Virus record (IMG/VR): IMGVR_UViG_3300034104_004629
Coordinates: 1 to 31,720 of that record
Reading direction: 5' to 3' (one strand)
DNA: 31,720 bases
Source: a virus
The notes under the pieces were generated by a model. It saw only the letters and a program-made list of their open reading frames with translations, was not told the origin of the DNA and ran no database searches. The position numbers and the translations under genes were made by a program. Positions 22,340 through 28,936 of the stretch are shown here, one piece after another. Positions within the stretch are counted from its first letter, which is position 1. The number at the start of each line of letters is the position of its first letter.

Positions 22340-23227
22340 TTAATATTTACTCATTTCGTTCAAATAATTTGAAATGTGTGAGTAATTATTTTCTGTTTGG
22401 GGTAAATTTTGTTGTGTTTCTTCTTCTAATACAACACGATCTGCTTTAACGCTACGTGTTTCGAAGGCTTCTTTTTTCAAAGAAGAAATACGTTCTTCTT
22501 CTTTTTTATCAAAAAGTGAAAGTGTGTAGTCAAGATTCTCGACAATAAATTTAGGTGTTTTACCTTCAAATACACGAAGAGCATATTCTCTTTTCTTAGG
22601 TGGTAAATTTGCTGTCTTTTGTTCGAGAACTAATTCTGCTTTTGCTTTAGCAAGTGATTCACGAAGTTGTGAAACTTCTTTATTTAATTTTTCAGCAGAT
22701 TTACGAGATTCATCAATTTGTTTTTTACCATCAACAACAGCATCTTTAAGTGATTCACTCATTAATGCAGAATCAATAGCTAAATTTTCTCTCAAATTAT
22801 TTAATATAATTCTAGCTTTGTGATTTTTCACAGCTTCATTAATAGCTTTTTGAGGAATTTTTTGTTCGATGAAAATTGAAATGTAATCAGAAATCTTATC
22901 AATTAAATCTGTTTTAAATTGTGTTGCTTGTTCTTTTATAACACTTCTATAACGGTTTACTACCATTTGAAGTTTGTTAGCATTATTAGCATCTAATGCT
23001 TCAACAACATGTTGTAATTTTTTGCAATGGTCAGCATCAATTGCTTCGAGTAATTTTTCTGCTTTTGATGTATACTCAGCATCTTGTTCGATTAATGCTT
23101 TCTCTACGTGAATTTTAACTCTTTCGCTAACTGCTCCATCAAAGGCTTCTTGGATTTGTGCCAAAGTTTCATCAGTTAATATTCCTTGTGTTGCTTCTTT
23201 TAAGAGTTTGGAAATTTCTTGTGCCAT
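22340..23227 (-). CDS. 22: prohead core scaffolding protein (gp22-like)
   Basis: 295 residues, charged and almost entirely helical (AQEISKLLKEATQGIL, RVKIHVEKALIEQDAEY, KQIDESRKSAEKLNKEVSQL), with long coiled-coil potential in 165-215. Its position between gp21 and gp23, size and composition match T4 gp22 (269 residues), the main scaffold removed by gp21 during maturation. ILNNLRENLAIDSALMSESLK and LPPKKREYALRVFEGKTP are stretches typical of gp22-type proteins. Several L/I-x-E tripeptides could be cleavage sites. No late-promoter box lies at its start, so it is probably transcribed from the core gene upstream. Confidence 0.92.
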   Translation of the reverse strand: MAQEISKLLKEATQGILTDETLAQIQEAFDGAVSERVKIHVEKALIEQDAEYTSKAEKLLEAIDADHCKKLQHVVEALDANNANKLQMVVNRYRSVIKEQATQFKTDLIDKISDYISIFIEQKIPQKAINEAVKNHKARIILNNLRENLAIDSALMSESLKDAVVDGKKQIDESRKSAEKLNKEVSQLRESLAKAKAELVLEQKTANLPPKKREYALRVFEGKTPKFIVENLDYTLSLFDKKEEERISSLKKEAFETRSVKADRVVLEEETQQNLPQTENNYSHISNYLNEMSKY

Positions 23228-23279
23228 AATATTAGTTATTCTTTTTTATATTTTTTTCTTTAGTTTATATGAAGAAATT

Positions 23280-23816
23280 TTACATAGGTTCGATATATTC
23301 TGAATCATCAACAAAAGATTCACCACTTCCCATTACATTCTCAAATCTCTTTTCTAATTTTGTTAATTCTTTATATAAAGCTTTAAAATTTTCTTGATGT
23401 TCAATTTCATCCGATTGACTTGCTATTTTAGTAGCTTTCAAAACTTCTGATTTTAAAGCTGGAATATCATTGACATCAATTTTCCCACTAGAGCGAACTC
23501 CATACATATGAGAATTTTGTCCACCATGATAATGTTCAAAATCGAATAAAGCAGCTAATGCTGAACTTCCATCTGGAAGTAATTCAGTTAGATCTATAAT
23601 TCTAGAACCGTCTAAATCTTCTTTAACTACTTTTTTTTTGTCCTTGGATTTTTTGCTTTTAGCTTTTTTGAAAGGATGAACTTCATCAATACCTTTTTTA
23701 ATTTTTTGTTTTACTTTTTCTTGTACTATAACTTCCAAGAATTTATGTGCTTGTTTATAGTTATCTACTAACAACGCATCAATAAATTTGACTGTATTTT
23801 CTTTAATAAGATCCAT
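23280..23816 (-). CDS. probable prohead core protein
   Basis: 178 residues. The N-terminal helix (TVKFIDALLVDNYKQAHKFLEVIVQEKVKQKI) resembles the start of T4-type core proteins. A Lys-rich segment (KKAKSKKSKDKKK) and a likely mixed region (GSRIIDLTELLPDGSSALAALFDF, HYHGGQNSHMYG) come next, then acidic helices. It lies between gp21 and gp22, the site of gp67/gp68-type core genes in T4 relatives. The GGQNSHMYGVRSSG part is not typical of gp67/gp68, so identity is uncertain. A late-promoter-like box lies 4 nt before the ATG. Confidence 0.6.
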   Translation of the reverse strand: MDLIKENTVKFIDALLVDNYKQAHKFLEVIVQEKVKQKIKKGIDEVHPFKKAKSKKSKDKKKVVKEDLDGSRIIDLTELLPDGSSALAALFDFEHYHGGQNSHMYGVRSSGKIDVNDIPALKSEVLKATKIASQSDEIEHQENFKALYKELTKLEKRFENVMGSGESFVDDSEYIEPM

Positions 23817-23820
23817 AATT

Positions 23821-23828
23821 CTATTTAG
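23821..23828 (-). promoter_or_regulatory. late-promoter-like octamer CTAAATAG
   Basis: Minus-strand CTAAATAG, itself palindromic, 4 nt before the ATG at 23816. Confidence 0.4.
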
Positions 23829-23833
23829 TTAAA

Positions 23834-24499
23834 TTATTTTATTTTGCTTAAGAACGCTAAAATCTGTTCCTTTAGATATTGTTCTACTTGTGTTTTAGGT
23901 AGCTTAGATATACCTTTCTCAAGCTTATCGTATATCTCTTCATAATGTCCTGATTCACTAAGAACCCATTGTTTAGATTCTAAGATTCCGTTTACAAATG
24001 CTTTTGGAAAAGATGGATCAGCAACACAATCAACCGAAATTAAACGAAAGTTTTTAACCACACTTTTACCACCAACACCTTCCTCTAATTGACCTAATGC
24101 ACGAGAACTCATACCAACTTTAACACCATCATTAATTAATGCTCGTACAATGTGTCCGTTTGGTGTGGTTAACACTTTACTTTTTCCATGAAAAATATTT
24201 CCATCTTGATATAAGTCTGTAACCATGTGGCAAGCTTCTTTTAATGAAACTTCAGCACTACTTTCATGATTAAGAGTTCCCATAGCACGACCAGTTTTAA
24301 TCATTTCTTGTTTATATCTATCAACCTCTTTAACCATTTCATCTAATTTATATAATCTATTATTACGATTATAATTTTCAGCCATCATATATGGTCCTTT
24401 GATGTAAAGTGTTGATGGACTATTACGATCCTTTTCTTCCACAATATATTCAAATTGTTCTTCTGAAGCAGGTTTTTCGACAATTAATCTTAATGACAT
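23834..24499 (-). CDS. 21: prohead core protease (gp21-like)
   Basis: 221 residues, similar to T4 gp21 (212). This serine protease cleaves the scaffold and capsid propeptides at L/I-x-E. Family marks are LYIKGPYMMAENYNRNNRLY (31-50), His78 in GTLNHES, the Ser at 131-132 in VGMSSRALGQL, and Asp157 in SVDCVADPSFP. The order Y-I-x-G-x-x-M-x-A, N-R-N-x-R-x-Y, L-N-H, S-S-R-x-L-G is that of T4-type maturation proteases. It is transcribed from a late-promoter box 4 nt before its ATG and precedes the core and scaffold genes. It is the protease expected to trim the tagged proteins listed elsewhere. Confidence 0.94.
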   Translation of the reverse strand: MSLRLIVEKPASEEQFEYIVEEKDRNSPSTLYIKGPYMMAENYNRNNRLYKLDEMVKEVDRYKQEMIKTGRAMGTLNHESSAEVSLKEACHMVTDLYQDGNIFHGKSKVLTTPNGHIVRALINDGVKVGMSSRALGQLEEGVGGKSVVKNFRLISVDCVADPSFPKAFVNGILESKQWVLSESGHYEEIYDKLEKGISKLPKTQVEQYLKEQILAFLSKIK

Positions 24500-24503
24500 A
24501 AAA

Positions 24504-24511
24504 TTATTTAG
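24504..24511 (-). promoter_or_regulatory. late-promoter-like octamer CTAAATAA
   Basis: 4 nt before the ATG at 24499 on the minus strand. It is divergent from the identical box at 24561. Confidence 0.45.
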
Positions 24512-24560
24512 ATTACTATCTGTAATTTTTTAGATTATTTATTATAAAATCTAAAAAAAA

Positions 24561-24568
24561 CTAAATAA
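24561..24568 (+). promoter_or_regulatory. late-promoter-like octamer CTAAATAA
   Basis: 6 nt before the ATG at 24575. Between this box and 24504 lies an AT-only 11-bp inverted repeat (24526-24536 with 24548-24558). Confidence 0.45.
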
Positions 24569-24574
24569 ACTTAT

Positions 24575-25624
24575 ATGATTAATGACCAAAATTTGATATT
24601 CGAACAATACATAAAATCAATTGCATGTATTTCAGAGGCAAAATACCATGCAGGTCTTCATGGTTTAAAACAACTTGCAGGTGCACACAAAAGAGGTTAT
24701 ATTATGGGGCATCCAGAAGAATTAATGGGTAGACAAGGTAAGTTTGAAGATAGGTTACAAAAAAGTATTGATAATAATGAAATTGTTGATTTAATAGAAT
24801 TATTAACTCAAGAATACACTAACGACGAAGGAAAGACATTTCCCCCATTTTACGAAGATCCTGACGATGCAAAATATGCTATATTAACACTTACAGGAGC
24901 AAACTTTAGACAAAGAACAAACTTCAACCCCTTTCCAGATGTAGAAGAAATTGGAGCATTTAGAATACCTTATTTTAGAATTCCAGATTTAATATTAAAT
25001 GTAGAATCTAGATTAAAAGATGCCACAGAAGGTGATCAAGAAATATTAAATGCTTTAGATAAAGTTCTTAAAAAAACTTATAAAGAATATCAAATCAGTA
25101 AAGGACAAACTCCAGAAGATGTCACAGAATTAAGTACAGTACGTTCGTTTAGACCTCTAGAAATCGAAAGAACCGATAAATTTGGAAATAAATATAAAAC
25201 AATAACCACATCAAAGTATGGTGGTAAGGAGCGTGGGGGGCAAGCAGAAAGATTTATTAGAGCTACAACCAAAGATGAATATGAAAGATTAAAACATCTA
25301 GAAGATCAAGGATTCACTGTTGTGTTTGATCCATCACAAGATCCAGAAACACTTGGACAAAAAACACCTCATATGAATCCATCTAGAGAATTACCACCAT
25401 CTATAGATTTTAGAAAACATAGAACAGAAGAACCAGAAAAGAAAAAAGAAACTAAACCAAAATCTAAACCTAAAGCAACATCTAAACCCAAACCAAAAAA
25501 ACCCAAACCAAAAAAACCTGAAACTAAATCTAAATCAAAAAAAGAAACAAAACCTGAACCTAAATCTAAAGCTAAAAAACAAAGAGTAGAAGAATCTTAT
25601 TTTTTTAAAATTATTCCGTTTTAA
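24575..25624 (+). CDS. candidate packaged internal protein with histone-like tail
   Basis: 349 residues, the only plus-strand gene within the head block. The N-terminus (NLIFEQYIKSIACISEAK) is a short helix ending I-S-E before Ala, matching the L/I-x-E pattern cut by gp21 and recalling T4 internal-protein tags. Then come LHGLKQLAGAHKRGYIMGHPEELMG and a mostly helical domain (to about 270). The last 70 residues are a Lys/Pro/Ser/Thr tail (KPKPKKPKPKK-like), as in histone H1-type DNA-binding tails. No enzyme motif is recognised. An internal protein that binds packaged DNA is a reasonable hypothesis but unproven; a basic virion protein is the alternative. The 3' end overlaps gp4 by 14 bases. Confidence 0.65.
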   Translation: MINDQNLIFEQYIKSIACISEAKYHAGLHGLKQLAGAHKRGYIMGHPEELMGRQGKFEDRLQKSIDNNEIVDLIELLTQEYTNDEGKTFPPFYEDPDDAKYAILTLTGANFRQRTNFNPFPDVEEIGAFRIPYFRIPDLILNVESRLKDATEGDQEILNALDKVLKKTYKEYQISKGQTPEDVTELSTVRSFRPLEIERTDKFGNKYKTITTSKYGGKERGGQAERFIRATTKDEYERLKHLEDQGFTVVFDPSQDPETLGQKTPHMNPSRELPPSIDFRKHRTEEPEKKKETKPKSKPKATSKPKPKKPKPKKPETKSKSKKETKPEPKSKAKKQRVEESYFFKIIPF

Positions 25625-26072
25625 ATAAATTTTTTTCTGTTAATAATAAAAATTCAGCATTACGGGAAGCGGCAAATTTTTTTGCAGCTTCCCATTTTGC
25701 TTTATTAACAGCCCATTGAGTAACTTCATATTGAATAGTAGCTTTCTTTTTTCTCTTGGAAATTTTTGGTGGTTGTGTTTGTGAAAACGGTTTTATCTCT
25801 ATAAGATATTTTTTAATCTGTTCACCTTCTTTAATTACAACATAGTTATCAACATAATATCTATGCATCCTTTCATCTATAGGACTTTTATATGGTATAA
25901 CAATATTTTCACTACCCCATTCTAATACATTAGGATTTTGATCAGCCCAAAGAAAAAACTTTCTTTCATATGAAGAACGAAAAATTGCAACTTTACCTAT
26001 AAATTTTTGTGGATTTTTAGGTCTAAATATACCTTGTATAAATCTTGGATCTTTTTTGAAAAGAGGTGGCAT
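25611..26072 (-). CDS. 4: head completion nuclease-like protein (T4 gp4-like)
   Basis: 153 residues, the size of T4 gp4 (150). A conserved pattern starts FIQGIFRPKNPQKFIGK and continues FRSSYERKFFLWADQNPNVLEW, IPYKSPIDERMHRYYVDNYV and YLIEIKPFSQTQPP. Glu36 (SSYERKF), Asp75 (YYVDNY) and Glu92-x-Lys94 (IEIKP) form a TnsA-like PD-(D/E)xK arrangement. In T4, gp4 acts at head completion after DNA packaging. The gene is the last of a minus-strand operon carrying internal-protein-type genes, and lies 8 nt after the ART-like gene. It is one of the clearest T4-type head genes here. Confidence 0.9.
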   Translation of the reverse strand: MPPLFKKDPRFIQGIFRPKNPQKFIGKVAIFRSSYERKFFLWADQNPNVLEWGSENIVIPYKSPIDERMHRYYVDNYVVIKEGEQIKKYLIEIKPFSQTQPPKISKRKKKATIQYEVTQWAVNKAKWEAAKKFAASRNAEFLLLTEKNLFKTE

Positions 26073-26080
26073 TAAAATAT

Positions 26081-26671
26081 TTAACTTGGATCATATCCCC
26101 ATTCAAATATCGAATTACCGTCTGTATATAAATGTTTGACTAAAACTGTTTTTGTTAAAATCTTCCCCTTTCCACCTAAAGCAGAATTTTTATGTTCTAT
26201 AGCATAATTACGATCTATAGTAACCCAATCATTTGGATTGATAGTTATTTTTGTTTCTGGTTTATCTAAATCTGGAGATCTCTGTAAAGATTCTATTTTA
26301 TCAACTAAATCACTAAAATATGTTTTTTTATCATATCCATATGGAACTCTACCTCTTCTTAAAAACTTAGATTTTTTTTGGTTCAATTCATTTATCTGAT
26401 CTCTAATACTAAGTATCTTTGGTACTGCTCTATATATTTTTATTTTTGCATTAGGTTTATTATAAAAATTTCGTATAATATTTACAGCAGTTTTATCACG
26501 ATAGTCTGCATAATGAGCATAATATCTGGCAACAGTTTCTGACGGTAAAGAATAAAAATCTTCTCCATATACATCTACCACATTCCATAATGGAGTATCA
26601 TTTTTATTTGGTGCTGTATGAGATCCTCTATAATCTTCAGACTCTAAAAAATATTGTTTAAAAGTTTTCAT
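26081..26671 (-). CDS. capsid-tagged ADP-ribosyltransferase-like protein
   Basis: 196 residues. Residues 1-11 (MKTFKQYFLES) resemble the capsid-targeting tag of T4 internal proteins (MKTYQEFIAE) and are almost identical in DNA to the start of the next gene upstream. After a low-complexity linker, the body shows an ADP-ribosyltransferase-type arrangement: KIYRAVP (78-84, possible NAD-binding Arg81), INPNDWVTIDRNYAIEH (144-160) and NSIFEWGYDPS (186-196, possible catalytic Glu190). This order is seen in phage MuF-associated and similar toxin-like ARTs. Its ATG overlaps the TGA of the GNAT gene (ATGA), so the two are translationally coupled. A protein injected with DNA to modify host targets is the leading idea, by analogy with T4 Alt. 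Confidence 0.72.
   Translation of the reverse strand: MKTFKQYFLESEDYRGSHTAPNKNDTPLWNVVDVYGEDFYSLPSETVARYYAHYADYRDKTAVNIIRNFYNKPNAKIKIYRAVPKILSIRDQINELNQKKSKFLRRGRVPYGYDKKTYFSDLVDKIESLQRSPDLDKPETKITINPNDWVTIDRNYAIEHKNSALGGKGKILTKTVLVKHLYTDGNSIFEWGYDPS
26639..26671 (-). repeat. 33-bp tag-coding repeat, copy 1
   Basis: The 11 codons of MKTFKQYFLES. It matches 27139-27171 at 32 of 33 positions (C versus T in codon 11), and similarity stops right after the tag. Confidence 0.9.
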
Positions 26672-27171
26672 AATTTATTTGGAAGTCTATACATAGTATC
26701 ACTTATAGAAAAATCTTTATATCTTCCTTTATTTTCAACAAATCCAAATTTTTTATAAAATTTTTTCAATCTAGAAACTGAAGTAGCACCTAGTTTTATA
26801 TCTGGTGTTAAAACTATTTTTCTATTTTGTTTATCAGCTAAATCTATAATATCTTTCATTAATTTAGAACCTATACCATGTCCTCTCATATTTTTTGGTA
26901 TATATATTCTATTAGGTTTAACTTCTCCATTAATAGAATGTATAGTAGGATCAATAGTTATACCATCATTAGCATATTTTAATGAAAGATTATTCCATTC
27001 GATTTGATCAGATATTTCTTTCTTTTTATTTTCATGAGTTTGTGTTTTTAATTCTTTATTTAATTCTAAATTTCTATTTGGGATATATTCAATAGTTTTA
27101 TGTGTATCTTGTCTATTTTCTACATCCCAATTTATTTTAGATTCTAAAAAATATTGTTTAAAAGTTTTCAT
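26668..27171 (-). CDS. capsid-tagged GNAT acetyltransferase
   Basis: 167 residues. Residues 1-11 are the capsid-targeting-like tag MKTFKQYFLES. Residues 85-160 carry the GNAT core: strand RIYIPKN, acetyl-CoA pyrophosphate loop R96-G97-H98-G99-I100-G101, helix SKLMKDIIDLADKQ, then strand KIVLTPD and the motif-B-like KFYKKFGFVEN (137-147). The N-terminal part (residues 12-75) is hydrophilic and charged and may help packaging. GNAT enzymes move an acetyl group to proteins, small molecules or antibiotics; the target here is unknown. With the coupled ART-like gene it forms a two-gene unit of predicted injected modifying enzymes. It lies 4 nt after the u-spanin-like gene. Confidence 0.78.
   Translation of the reverse strand: MKTFKQYFLESKINWDVENRQDTHKTIEYIPNRNLELNKELKTQTHENKKKEISDQIEWNNLSLKYANDGITIDPTIHSINGEVKPNRIYIPKNMRGHGIGSKLMKDIIDLADKQNRKIVLTPDIKLGATSVSRLKKFYKKFGFVENKGRYKDFSISDTMYRLPNKL
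27139..27171 (-). repeat. 33-bp tag-coding repeat, copy 2
   Basis: Second copy of the MKTFKQYFLES codons (see 26639-26671). The boundary of DNA identity coincides with the end of the tag. Confidence 0.9.
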
Positions 27172-27175
27172 ATTA

Positions 27176-27712
27176 TTATTTTTTAGGAATAACTTTTGTT
27201 AAATTACTAAAAATTCCAGAAGGTACAAAATAAAATATTAAAGTTATTATTCCTAATATAATTACACATATTAAATAAAATTTTTTATCACGTTTACTCT
27301 GATCTTTTTCTAAAGCTTCTAATTTAATATTAGAGGCTACTAATTCTGCTACAATATTATCATCTTTTTGTTTTAATTCATTTATATCTTCTTTACGTTT
27401 ATCATCTTCTTTTAATATATCATCAACAAAATCATCTAACTCTTTTCCATCTAAATTTTTTATATCTTTACCATCATTATCATTTGTATCTAATAAATCT
27501 TTTATAGCTTCTAATAAAGTTCCAATTTGTTTAGTATTAGTAGATCCAGATGAAATTATATGAGAAGTTTTAACTACTAACAATTTAACATCTTTAATAG
27601 TTTCATTTTGTTTTTTTCTGATTTCACGTTGATATGTTGTATGTGTTTCTATTGGTGTACGACAACTTATTATTGAAATAAAAATTAAAAAATATATAAA
27701 GTATTTTTTCAT
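27176..27712 (-). CDS. u-spanin-like lipoprotein with C-terminal membrane helix
   Basis: 178 residues. The N-terminus (MKKYFIYFLIFISIISC) is a lipoprotein signal with lipobox I-I-S-Cys17. The middle (25-140) is charged and helical (IRKKQNETIKDVKLL, IVAELVASNIKLEALEKDQ) with coiled-coil potential. A membrane helix lies at about 146-163 (YLICVIILGIITLIFYF) with a basic C-terminal tail. An outer-membrane lipid anchor plus inner-membrane helix is the topology of unimolecular spanins, which fuse the two membranes at the end of lysis. T1 gp11, the classic u-spanin, is shorter. Alternatives are an envelope-exclusion lipoprotein. It has its own exact late box and opens the minus-strand operon with the tagged enzymes and gp4. 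Confidence 0.68.
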   Translation of the reverse strand: MKKYFIYFLIFISIISCRTPIETHTTYQREIRKKQNETIKDVKLLVVKTSHIISSGSTNTKQIGTLLEAIKDLLDTNDNDGKDIKNLDGKELDDFVDDILKEDDKRKEDINELKQKDDNIVAELVASNIKLEALEKDQSKRDKKFYLICVIILGIITLIFYFVPSGIFSNLTKVIPKK

Positions 27713-27715
27713 AAT

Positions 27716-27723
27716 TATTTATA
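27716..27723 (-). promoter_or_regulatory. exact late-promoter box TATAAATA
   Basis: Minus strand, 3 nt before the ATG at 27712. Confidence 0.6.
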
Positions 27724-27742
27724 AGTTTTTTATTATAATACA

Positions 27743-28918
27743 TTAACCTATCAAAAATATAGATGGGTCTGAGTCTCCAAATCCAGCAGCATTAGTAAAC
27801 AATTGTGTTTCTAATTTTTCTTTTTCAACTTTACCATCTTCTTTAATATCAGAAACCCAAGCTTGACCACCGAAAATATTTACACCTGAAAATTTACCTC
27901 TAACATAACCAACACCAATTTTAGTTAATGCCAATGCATATTGATATACCCAAATTTCTTTTATTAAATCACGTATTGGTTTTTCTATATAACAGTCTAA
28001 TACACCATAAAATCTAACTGAATTTGTTGGTTCTGGATAAATTCTGAGGTATTGAGTTCTATCATTAAATTCAAAACTACGTCTTGTAGCTAAGACTTTT
28101 TCTCTAGTTTCCAGCCAATTCTTAACTGTATACCAACTAATTAAATCAAATCCATAATTTCCCATTGCATAACTAAAATAAGTTTGTTGTGCTAATGTTT
28201 GTTCTATAGTAAATAAAGTGTTCACTCCAGTAGTAGAACCTTCTTCAAAATTAACTACTGCCATAACCTTTCTATATTCCATAACATCATAATCAAACAT
28301 GTTATTATACATTTTTGTTTCTTGAGAATTATCAACTACTCCATTCATACTAATTTGTTCACTATAAGAGGGAACAAAAAATGTTGATACTGGTATTACA
28401 TTTAATGAAGGATTATTAGCAAACGAAGTTACTATATGAGTATATGTCGTATAATCAAATATCATGTTTCTTTCCATTCCATTTGGAAATGCAGCAGATA
28501 ATTCATTACTTAAAGTGAAAAATATTTTATCCAAACTATTTTTAGTAATATAATATACATTTGGATTTAATAAATAAGGTGCTGTATCAGGAGAATTCGT
28601 TTTATGATTTACTTTATCACTTAAAGTAAAATTATTATTTGCTACTGTGTATAAATGATCTAATCTAATACCTCTACCTTTTTCATATAAAGATGAATCT
28701 AAAATCAAATATTCTCTAGTATAACCAGCATATTTTGAAAACATTTCACATGCTATAGAAATATTTTCAAATATTTGATCTTGGTGTGTTTCTACAGATA
28801 CTAATGGAGCACCAATAGCACGAACAATTCTATCAGCTAATCTACCAAAAGAATCGATTTTACTATTTAAATTTGTACTTTGGAAAGCAGTAATTGGCGT
28901 AATTACACATGTAGACAT
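27743..28918 (-). CDS. virion structural protein, probable neck/connector
   Basis: 391 residues, no signal or membrane segment. The N-terminal part (DRIVRAIGAPLVSVETHQDQI) is helical. The C-terminal half has conserved-looking stretches: WYTVKNWLETREKVLATRR, FNDRTQYLRIYPEP, CYIEKPIRDLIKEIWVYQYA, LTKIGVGYVRGKFSGVN, and the end FGDSDPSIFLIG. I associate this arrangement with a conserved virion protein of marine T4-like phages encoded near the portal. Position suggests a neck protein such as gp13, but T4 gp13 is shorter (309) and I cannot show homology. A late-promoter-like box lies 4 nt before the ATG, and the gene lies 18 nt after gp20. Confidence 0.7.
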   Translation of the reverse strand: MSTCVITPITAFQSTNLNSKIDSFGRLADRIVRAIGAPLVSVETHQDQIFENISIACEMFSKYAGYTREYLILDSSLYEKGRGIRLDHLYTVANNNFTLSDKVNHKTNSPDTAPYLLNPNVYYITKNSLDKIFFTLSNELSAAFPNGMERNMIFDYTTYTHIVTSFANNPSLNVIPVSTFFVPSYSEQISMNGVVDNSQETKMYNNMFDYDVMEYRKVMAVVNFEEGSTTGVNTLFTIEQTLAQQTYFSYAMGNYGFDLISWYTVKNWLETREKVLATRRSFEFNDRTQYLRIYPEPTNSVRFYGVLDCYIEKPIRDLIKEIWVYQYALALTKIGVGYVRGKFSGVNIFGGQAWVSDIKEDGKVEKEKLETQLFTNAAGFGDSDPSIFLIG

Positions 28919-28922
28919 GTAA

Positions 28923-28930
28923 TTATTTAG
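28923..28930 (-). promoter_or_regulatory. late-promoter-like octamer CTAAATAA
   Basis: Minus strand, 4 nt before the ATG at 28918. Confidence 0.45.
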
Positions 28931-28936
28931 TCTTTA

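Noticed and set aside
20954-22372. Several plus-strand open frames opposite gp23
   Set aside because: They lie opposite the strongly recognised major capsid gene and have no promoter-like box or family resemblance.
24526-24558. AT-only 11-bp inverted repeat as terminator
   Set aside because: The T-run lies on the 5' arm on either strand and it sits between divergent starts, so termination is not expected.
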